Shown in pieces: positions 38,501 through 50,500 of a stretch of DNA of 64,000 nt. The position numbers and the translations under genes were made by a program. Source of the stretch: Lutraria lutraria (Eukaryota > Mollusca > Bivalvia > Venerida > Mactridae); NCBI GenBank assembly GCA_964023205.1, contig OZ026847.1:7748819-7812818 (forward strand). The letters are read 5' to 3'. Under the pieces are notes generated by a model. The model saw only the letters and a program-made list of their open reading frames with translations. It searched no databases and was not told the DNA's origin. Numbering within the stretch: the first letter of the stretch is position 1; the number at the start of each line of letters is the position of its first letter.

Positions 38501-41500
38501 ATATCAGCTTAGGGAAATTTTGAAGATGTTGTTATAGAGAGGTTGTTGCTCTACAGATGTTAAATTTATAGTAAATATCAGCTTAGGGAAATTTTGAAGA
38601 TGTTGTTATAGAGAGATTGTTGCTCTACAGAGGTTAAATTTATAGTAAATATCAGCTTAGGGAAATTTTGAAGATGTTGTTATAGAGAGGTTGTTGCTCT
38701 ACAGATGTTAAATTTATAGTAAATATCAGTTTAGGGGAAATTTTGAAGATGTTGTTATAGAGAGGTTGTTGCTCTACAGATGTTAAATTTATAGTAAATA
38801 TCAGTTTAGGGGAAATTTTGAAGATGTTGTTATAGAGAGGTTGTTGCTCTACAGATGTTAAATTTATAGTAAATATCAGCTTAGGGAAATTTTGAAGATG
38901 TTGTTATAGAGAGATTGTTGCTCTACAGAGGTTAAATTTATAGTAAATATCAGCTTAGGGAAATTTTGAAGATGTTGTTATAGAGAGGTTGTTGCTCTAC
39001 AGATGTTAAATTTATAGTAAATATCAGTTTAGGGGAAATTTTGAAGATGTTGTTATAGAGAGATTGTTGCTCTACAGAGTGCCGCTGTGGAAAGGGTATA
39101 CTGTATTTTGATGTACTCTTGTGAGTATGTGAGTATGCCCAAGTACCCTCTTGAGCAAACTTAGTGCCAACTGATTCATAGGCAAATGTTTAATAGCAGA
39201 AATAAATGGCAGATATCAAAAACTTTCAATTCTAATACTTACAGTTTGAGATGGATTACCAGTACTATGTATTCCCACACCATACACGTATCTATATTTC
39301 TTACTGTTATACTTGGAGTAGTTTATCTGTGGAAATTCCATACCTGATCGTATACAATAAGTAAACCTAGCATTGTTGTCATCAATGTTGGTAAATATTC
39401 ATCTTTAAAACATTATGAAATAAAATATAAAGTTATGTCAGTATAATCAGCTGACATGTTGTGTATCATCAGTATATAAACATATACTACAAGTATGGTG
39501 TGTATCATCAGTATATAAACATAGACTACAAGTATGGTGTGTATCATCAGTATATAAACATAGACTACAAGTATGGTGTGTATCATCAGTATATAAACAT
39601 AGACTACAAGTATGGTGTGTATCATAGTATATAAACATAGACTACAAGTATGGTGTGTATCATCAGTATATAAACATATACTACAAGTATGGTGTGTATC
39701 ATAGTATATAAACATAGACTACAAGAATGGTGTGTATCATCAGTATATAAACATAGACTACAAGTATGGTGTGTATCATAGTATATAAACATAGACTACA
39801 AGTATGGTGTGTATCATCAGTATATAAACATAGACTACAAGTATGGTGTGTATCATCAGTATATAAACATAGACTACAAGTATGGTGTGTATCATCAGTA
39901 TATAAACATAGACTACAAGTATGGTGTGTATCATCAGTATATAAACATAGACTACAAGTATGGTGTGTATCATCAGTATATAAACATAGACTACAAGTAT
40001 GGTGTGTAATATCAGTATATAAACATAGACTACAAGTATCGTGTGTATCATCAGTATATAAACATAGACTACAAGTATGGTGTGTATCATAGTATATAAA
40101 CATAGACTACAAGTATGGTGTGTATCATCAGTATATAAACATAGACTACAAGTATGGTGTGTATCATCAGTATATAAACATATACTACAAGTATGGTGTG
40201 TATCATCAGTATATAAACATAGACTACAAGTATGGTGTGTATCATCAGTATATAAACATAGACTACAAGTATGGTGTGTATCATCAGTATATAAACATAG
40301 ACTACAAGTATGGTGTGTATCATAGTATATAAACATAGACTACAAGTATGGTGTGTATCATCAGTATATAAACATAGACTACAAGTATGGTGTGTATCAT
40401 CAGTATATAAACATAGACTACAAGTATGGTGTGTATCATCAGTATATAAACATAGACTACAAGTATGGTGTGTATCATCAGTATATAAACATAGACTACA
40501 AGTATGGTGTGTATCATCAGTATATAAACATAGACTGCAAGTATGGTGTGTATCATCAGTATATAAACATAGACTACAAGTATGGTGTGTATCATAGTAT
40601 ATAAACATAGACTACAAGTATGGTGTGTATCATAGTATATAAACATATACTACAAGTATGGTGTGTATCATAGTATATAAACATAGACTACAAGTATGGT
40701 GTGTATCATCAGTATATAAACATAGACTACAAGTATGGTGTGTATCATAGTATATAAACATAGACTACAAGTATGGTGTGTATCATCAGTATATAAACAT
40801 AGACTGCAAGTATGGTGTGTATCATCAGTATATAAACATAGACTACAAGTATGGTGTGTATCATCAGTATATAAACATAGACTACAAGTATCGTGTGTAA
40901 TATCAGTATATAAACATAGACTACAAGTATGGTGTGTATCATAGTATATAAACATAGACTACAAGTATGGTGTGTATCATCAGTATATAAACATAGACTG
41001 CAAGTATGGTGTGTATCATAGTATATAAACATAGACTACATGTATGGTGTATATCATCAGCATATAAACATAGACTACAAGTATGGTGTGTATCATCAGT
41101 ATATAAACATAGACTACAAGTATGGTGTGTAATATCAGTATATAAACATAGACTACAAGTATCATGTGTAATATCAGTATATAAACATAGACTACAAGTA
41201 TGGTGTGTATCATAGTATATAAACATAGACTACAAGTATGGTGTGTATCATCAGTATATAAACATAGACTACAAGTATGGTGTGTATCATCAGTATATAA
41301 ACATAGACTACAACTATGGTGTGTAATATCAGTATATAAACATAGACTACAAGTATGGTGTGTATCATCAGTATATAAACATAGACTACAAGTATCGTGT
41401 GTAACATCAGTATATAAACATAGACTACAAGTATGGTGTGTATCATCAGTATATAAACATAGACTACAACTATCGTGTGTAATATCAGTATATAAACATA

Positions 41501-44500
41501 GACTACAAGTATGGTGTGTATCATCAGTATATAAACATAGACTACAAGTATCGTGTGTAATATCAGTATATAAACATAGACTACAAGTATGGTGTGTATC
41601 ATCAGTATATAAACATAGACTACAAGTATGGTGTGCATCATCAGTATATAAACATAGACTTCAAGTATCGTGTGTAATATCAGTATATAAACATAGACTA
41701 CAACTATCGTGTGTAATATCAGTATATAAACATAGACTACAAGTATGGTGTGTATCATCAGTATATAAACATAGACTACAAGTATGGTGTGTATCATCAG
41801 TATATAAACATAGACTACAAGTATGGTGTGTATTATCAGTATATAAACATAGACTACAAGTATGGTGTGTATCATCAGTATATAAACATAGACTACAAGT
41901 ATGGTGTGTATCATCAGTATATAAACATAGACTACAAGTATGGTGTGTATCATAGTATATAAACATAGACTACAAGTATGGTGTGTATCATCAGTATATA
42001 CACATAGACTACAAGTATGGTGTGTATCATAGTATATAAACATAGACTACAAGTATGTTGTGTATCATCAGTATATAAACATATACTACAAGTATGGTGT
42101 GTATCATCAGTATATAAACATAGACTACAAGTATGGTGTGTATCATCAGTATATAAACATAGACTACAAGTATGGTGTGTATCATCAGTATATACACATA
42201 GACTACAAGTATGGTGTGTATCATAGTATATAAACATAGACTACAAGTATGGTGTGTATCATCAGTATATAAACATAGACTACAAGTATGGTGTGTAATA
42301 TCAGTATATAAACATAGACTACAAGTATGGTGTGTATCATAGTATATAAACATAGAGTTCTTGTTTAGTGTCCGGCAACTCATCCAACAAAATGCATTCA
42401 TATGAGTTTAATACAGCAATATTCCACTGGGTAACTTTATGACTTTACATCAATTGTTAAAAAGAATTTACATAAATCATTCTTACTGCTCCATGTATAT
42501 CTTATCACTCAATGTCTTGCTTTGTGTAAATAAAGATGAAAGTAGAGGAGTTTGTCAAATATGGATGCCCCCTAAGTGCCATATGGACAGTAATTTCCTT
42601 TATTGACCTGACAAGGATTTTATGCTGAGAGTAATTGTGACCGACTGACCTCAAAATCAATAGGGGTCATCTACATGCAATGACCAACCTCCCTACCAAG
42701 TCAGAGGACCTTAGGACCAATTTTTCTCTAGTTTTTGGTCGGAAAAGGTTTAGTTAAAGACAGACCGACCGACATGTGCAAAGCAATATACTCCCAATTC
42801 CTCAAAGGGGAAATAATTACGTCTTCACCATAGATAAATTATGTACATGTATATACAATGTAGATATACAGAGAGCACAGAACATTTTACAATGTGGAAT
42901 ATTAGTTTTGTTTTAAAGTAGTATTAAAATCTACATAGCAGACGTACCAACAGGGGAGAGAACTTCTGATTCACACTGTATGGATTTCTCATTCAACATA
43001 TAACACTTAGCTGTTGTTCCTTCCAGAGATACCATATTGTCTTCACCACAATCTTTCTAAATATAAAACAGTATTTGATGAATGCATGAGTATGGAAGCG
43101 ACGTATCACATAAAACGTTCAGTGAAAATAAGAACAGTATTTAATAAATGCATGTGTATGGAAGGAACGTATAAAACAATCAGAGAAAATAAGAACTACA
43201 GTAACAATCACAGAAAGAGATACTGAACAATTAGTAAACATCCCACATATCTATAAATAATATATCATATAAAAATGGTGTGGTGTGGTGTGGTGTGGTG
43301 TTATGTGGTGTGTTGTGTTGTGTTGTATGGCGTGGCGTGGCGTGGCGTGCGAGGCGTGGCGTGGCGTGGCGTGGCATGGTGTGGTGTGGTGAGTAAGGTG
43401 AGTAAGGTGAGCTCAATGCTGTTGTTGGTGAACTTTGACCCTGATGATTAGTGACTTAACACACAGTTCTAGTTTCACTATTTAATTATTTGATCACAAC
43501 AAATATTCATTTCAGTTTACAATGTTAAGAATTAACAAGGTGTTTGTCAAACATAGATGCCCCATAAACTATTACCTGTTATTGATCTAAAAAGGTTTTT
43601 GTGTTAAAGATCACTGTGACCTTGACCTTTGACCTACAAACCTAAAAATCAATAGGGGTCATCTACATGTGATGATCAACCTCCCTACAATCACCGCAGA
43701 TCATAATTATGTCAAATCGTTCTCTAGTGTTTGGTTGGACAAGGTTTGCAAGTTGAAGGTCACTGTGACCTTTTGACTTCAAAATCAAAAGCGGTCATGC
43801 ACATGTGATGACCAACCTCCTGATGTACTCTGAGGATCATAGGCCAAACTGTTCTCTAGATATTGTTGGTTATTTCTTCATATCTTCAAGCAAAGCTTCC
43901 CTTTTATTAAAAGGGCTCTAAATAGAACATTTTTTCAAAGTTCCTAAACATAACTAACTTCATAAGTGATCGATTTTAAGCATTGCTTGTGTCATATAGA
44001 TCTAAAAAGTTATTTTTCTTTGATTTCATTCCTCCCTGATATAATTCATGGGGTAAGTTAATGCTATTTGTCGGTACATTATAGAACATCTTCGGATGAA
44101 AAACTGGATAATCAAAGACAAAAGTAGTCCAGAGCAGAATTATATATGAAGTTATTGATGGCAATAGGTTCAATTTGATCAATACATTTCTTGACAAGAC
44201 ATGCTGCTTTAATTTCCTGATCAATCAGTCTGATGAGAACTTGTATAATGATACTAGTCTGAGTACTGTACATACCTGTTCCTCCACATTGACAGGAAGC
44301 ACATAACGTCGGACTTGTGGAGGTCCTGCTTCTCTGAATCCTTGCTCAGCTTCAGCTGATGTTAGATTTTTCATGTACATTTTGTCTATAATCGTTTTAT
44401 CCTTATGACAACAAAGGTCAAGAATGATATGACCTACAAATAAACATATTTACTATATAACACATTATATATACACTCCATTATATGAGCTACAAATAAA

Positions 44501-47500
44501 CATATTTACTATACAATGAATTACATAATTATACACTCCATTATATGACCTACAAATAATCATATGTACTATAATACATTATATATACACTCGATTATAT
44601 GAGCTACAAATAAACATATCTACTATATAATACATTATATATACACTCCATTATATGACCTACAAATAAACATATTTACTATATAATACATTATATATAC
44701 ACTCCATTATATGACCTACAAATAAACTTATTTACTATATAATACATTATATACACACTCCATTATATGAGCTACAAATAAACATATTCACTATATAATA
44801 CATTGTATATACACTCCATTATATGACCTACAAGTAAACATATTTACTATATAACACATTATATATACACTCCATTATATGACCTGCAAATGAACATATT
44901 TACTATATAATGCATTATATATACACTCCATTATATGACCTGCAAATAAACATATTTACTATACAATGAATTACATAATTATACACTCCATTATATGACC
45001 TACAAATAATTATATGTACTATAATACATTATATATATATATATATTATTATATATATTAGATATACATAAACACTCTAATACAAATAGAGCTTAGAAGT
45101 ATAGATATTTTATAGAACTGATAATCAATTTGTATAAGGATAATTAAACTTAAATGAAAGCAAATTAGCATTTATTTCAATGGTACTTCACTGTTTAGAT
45201 AAGAATAAACTAGTTGATGTATAGAGACCAATCTCTTGTTCAAAACCACAATCATTTTGTTGGAACAAAACAGATGGATGGACAAAGTAAAGACTAAATC
45301 TGACTTTTCCAGAATTCGGTAAATTTTAATAAACTCACCATCTTGTTCATAAGCATTGATGTGATGAAATAAAAGGAATGCATCCGTCTCGTATTTTATC
45401 TTCTCATTTACTTCTTGCCCAGTTCTACGATCAATAATTCTAAACCTAGTCTGAAATCATATTGAGTTATATAATAAAAATGAAACCTTTATAGAAATGT
45501 AATGAAGTCATCGATCTACAGTATTTTTATGATTAAACATAAACATTGTCATATTGACTCAAAATAGCAAGAAATGTGTCACAGAAAAAAAAACAATAAT
45601 TCTAACAGTTATGTTAGTTTATGTTTGATGGAAATCGCCCAAAAATGTAAGAAGTGTTTCCAACAGAAGCATTATGAGATCAAATTAGACAAAGGGCATG
45701 AAATCTGCCAAAAATGACGGAATTGCCAAAGCCTGAAAAAAGGCACTGCAGAACTTAATATTGATCAATATTTGTGAAACTTTGATCAAAACCCTATGGA
45801 AATTGAATGAGGTGGTTTCCCACAAGAGCATTATAAGATAAAAATAAACCAAGGGCAATAATTCTACCAAAAATGACTGAAACAAAAAAGCAAGAGAAAT
45901 TGACTAATGGCACTTGATAATGATCATTTTGTGTATGTTTGGTGAGGATCACATAAGAATGGAATCACATAAGAATTGTAATTGTAAGTTAGAAGGACAA
46001 GAATTAGATGATAAAAAATTAAACAAAGGACAATAACTCCACCAAACATGACCTAAGTAAAAAGCCTGAGAACATGTATTTCAGCACTAGATACTAATTG
46101 TTATTCTCAAAATTACAATTTTGACAAGATTTTTAACTTATGGTAAATGAACTAGACAGATCACCTAAGCTATGAGTAAATATGGCAAAGTTACATCATA
46201 CATGTGTATTAGGAAGAGGAAAACAATGTACACAATGCGGGACTTGGACCCACTACCTCCTGCTTGCAAGACAGATGCTCTACCAACTGAGCTAATTGGG
46301 CTGTTAATATTACAGCCAATTTTTAATACAAATACAAATGTACTATACACAGTGTTACATCTATATTAATGACAATCTAATAAAGGTTTAAATTTTTAAA
46401 TTTTTGCGTTCATATAATTATATAGTCTGGTTCTCATCATTCTTACAGAATGGTGCTATAAACTTGAGGATGAAAGCCAGACTGAAACATTAGCCAATCG
46501 GGTATTGATGCTAGGTCATGTGCCAATCCATAGACAAATTAGTTGAAATTACTTACAACATTCCAATATACCTGTGGCTTCGGGGCCTCAGGTATTGATA
46601 CAAGCTTTTACTTACTTTGACTTCTGGATAAAACTGTAATGACGAATCAAAAGCCTGGCCTGTAATACGGCCTGTAAGAATTTTTGCTATGTTAGATAAC
46701 AGGGACTGCTGTACGAAGATGTAGAAGTTTTCTGTCATCCCAAAACTGTGATAGTAGGGCACAGAGAAGAACCAGGGGGACTTTAACTTACATACAACTT
46801 CACCCTCAGGAAACTCGGAATCTCCCTCTGTAAAACAGTAAATAACAAAATAGAACATATATCTCTGCATGTTTATACGTGTAACTTGAGTTAAACTTGT
46901 ATCTTCATATATAAAAAGTTTACTGTATATATGTACAATATGTATATGTAACCTGTTGTGAATAAAGCATAAAAAAAAAAAAAAAAAAAAATAACAAAAT
47001 AGATTATATCATTATATGACACTGATGACAATAGATATATCAAACTTATCCTATTTGTTATTGACAGCTGTACGTATGTATTTAATATCAAATATCATGT
47101 AATGTCATGGGAGCTGCAAATGTTGCTCTACAGAGGTTAAATTTATAGTAAATAGCAGCTGAGGGAAATTTGGTGTTGTTGGTGTTGTTGTAGAGAGGTT
47201 GTTGTTCTTCAGAAGGCTGCTCTAGAGAGGTTGTACTGTATACTAAATACTGTAATACATTGTAGCAACAGGTATGCAAGTATCAGATTTTAGTATTAAT
47301 CATACTAGGGCCTACATCAAGACTGAGATTTATGAAGAAGTAACATACAGGTGTAACAGTGAATAATCCCCTAATAAAAATATACTGGGTACCTTTTTTA
47401 GGTGGAACTTTGACCAACACTGTAAATAATCCTTGTTTGAATGAATGGCCCAAGTTATGTATTGTACCATCTGCTTCAACATGTGGGTGGGGGGTGGCTA

Positions 47501-50500
47501 AAGTTGTGCTCAGTTTCTCTTCCAGGTTCACCTAGTATATGTAAGTACACAGTCATGCTATAAATAAATTTTGTATCATATTTACCAGGGGTGTAGCTAG
47601 GTACAAATCTCAAATACTCACACATTTATGATATTAGGGGCTAGGGGGAGGGTTGTCACCCATTGAAGTCAAATATATTGTTGTATAAAAAATAAATGAA
47701 AATAATTATTATATATCAAACACTTTTTATTGATGTTAAGAAACACAGTTTTATAGTTCCTATTCTTAATACATTGTTTAAATTTTAACCTTGAATATTA
47801 AAGTCAAATTGAAGTACTGAGTATGCCGGCTACGCGCCCATCTATGAATTGCCTGAATAATTAATGATGTACATATTTCTACATTTTGTCTTTATTTGCT
47901 AAAACAGAAAATACAACTGACTCAAATACTAACTTATGTAGTTTGGGTAAATGATTTACTGAATTGTTACTGGTGACCACTTTGGTACCAACTTAGCTCT
48001 ACCTAGAAAAGGAATGAACCATACCCTACAACTTGGTGCATTTAGAATTAAGGCAAAATGATGATAAATTAGAAGCTTGTAAAGAAAAAAGCCGACGAAG
48101 AAAGTTTTAGCCAAAAATTCATCTAATTAATAATGAAATCATAAAAAATATGCATTTGTGACACATACATTTAGTCATGGAAATTTTTGGGTGGAAGTGA
48201 TTTATTATTCATAGCATGTTTTTTGCGGCAAGTACCTAAACTAGTCATTTTATGACCCATGTTCTTCCTGCAATTATCCATTATATATTGTTTTACATAT
48301 ACATCTAGCACATTTTTACACTTTCACAGAATGTTTATCAGTTGTAGGGTATACCCCTTTAAAATAAATGAAGATATTTTACATTTATGCTGACATGCAC
48401 TTTACCTACGTATATATTACAAACAGTACCACGGACTTACATACATACATTGATTTGCAACTGCTAGAAAATAGCTCAAACGATACCGAGAGATGATCCA
48501 ACAATGCATTGCTATATATACTCTGCAATGTCCGACAGCTGTAATTGGGTGTTTATGAACTTGATTATACTAAAAAAAAACTCTGGCAATTGGGCACAGG
48601 TAAATGGTTAAGGATGCAACAAATTCCTTAAAGATATTGAGATACATTTATAACCCACAATGTCTAAGTATAAGCATTGAAAAGGCATCAGTCGAACATT
48701 TTAAATTCCAAGATGGCAGACATCCATTATAATCCTTTCGTCTCCGAGATTAAACATTCTGAATACCACGGATAATTTCACTGTTGTTAACATTCAGATC
48801 ATCACGGATATTTTCGTATTTTCGCTATTGTAAACAAGAGCATGAAATCCCGTTGTTTCAGGTGTCATTACCGCGGGATATGATTACTTTTAACTGTTAA
48901 TACGGAAGTTGCGAATCCATGTATGTATATAAGTCCTTGACAGTACATATCTTAAATTTTGTAATGCATATACAATGTATAGAGAACTTTCTTTTACCTT
49001 GTCAATAACACACAGTGTATCAGGATCAATTTGGTTCATGTAAGGTGTTTCCGTTACTGCATACAACTCATGGTTTACAGGGACCACATTTACAAGCGTA
49101 TTATCAGTAAATTCATATGGTTTAAACACTGTAAGAAATCTGAAAAATTCATCACAACATAGTGGTTAATATAGACTGTCATAGTAGTTAATGTGGACTG
49201 TCATAGTGATTAATATAGACTGGCATAGTGGTTAGTGTTAATTTTGTTGCGTGCCTCAATTATACAGTATTCTGAATACAAGACACAGGTGTCCCAAATA
49301 CTTGACACATGTCTTTTTATTAGTATTTAATGCCGCCTGAAGGTCAACTGGATAGTAAGACCTTAAAATCAATAGGGGTCATCTACATGTGATGACCAAA
49401 GTCCCAACCATATCTAAGGACCTACGGCCAATTCATTTTCTAGTTATTGGTCGAACAAGGTTTTTGTGCTGAAGGTCACTGTGACCTTTGACCTACTGAC
49501 CTCAAAATCAATGGGGGTCATCTACATGTGATGACCAACCCCCCAACCAATCCTAAGGAGCTTAAGCCAAAGCATTCTCTAGTTATTGCCTGGACAAGGT
49601 TTGATTAAGGACAGACCAACTGACCAACACTTGCAAAGCAATATACCCCCTTTTCTTCGAAGGGGACATGATAAATAATTAATGATCAATCTTTAGAATC
49701 AAACAGATGGATAAATACTATCATATATTTGAGAAATGGTTTCATATAAACCAACAATTTGCACACAAGAAGATGTAACAGCAAGTACAAACCTTCTGAA
49801 GATATTTTCACAAGGATCTGGAGAAGCCACTGTGGCAAACTGACCAAATGCTATTCTGTTTGTTTTTACTGATTTCTTGTATGAATCACTGTTCAGAAAC
49901 TTCCTCTGATATGTTACTGTTCCTCTATCTGAAGTTAAAATAGCAGCAATGTCATTTACATCAATGTATTCACTATATTCTTTAAGTTTTTTTACAAGGT
50001 GTTAAATGTTCCAAAGAAAGATTCTATAATCTTCCATTATTGTGAAAAAAAACAAAGGTCTACTGATTTACCTATTCATATCAGGTACAGATAAAACTAG
50101 TAATATTAGGATAGGTGATCGGTGGTCTAGTTGTAACATGCTGGGCTAGCTACTAGCCAAAAGGTCATGGGTTTGATTCTTGGCTCCACCTTTCAAATTT
50201 CTCAGGGATGCTTATTTCAGTGTCCCCTTCCCAACTACCAAACCAATTACTGTGTCTAGAAAATCACAGGGAAAAGGCCTTTATCTGTGTTTAATGATAA
50301 AACAATTGCCTTTGTACTACTAAATTCTAAAACCAGCTATATTATGACAAACATTTCTTTATATCATCAACTAAGCTAAACAGGTGAGCAAATTATATTC
50401 TAATATAAATCTTAATTCAATCTCAAAAAAGAATTAAGTTACTAACGAATATGGAACTTCTGTATCATGGCAAGGCAATCAAACAAGTGCCGAAATTTAT

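Noticed and set aside
39413..42401. Many overlapping ORFs of 60-277 codons on both strands
   Set aside because: They are the 39-bp satellite read in frame; 39 is divisible by three, so any stop-free register stays open. No start context, splice sites or family.
43231..43416. His/Pro/Thr-rich ORF
   Set aside because: Translation of the pentanucleotide repeat.
46230..46301. Functional tRNA-Ala gene
   Set aside because: The T loop lacks TTCGA and the acceptor stem has a mismatch; better read as pseudogene or SINE head.
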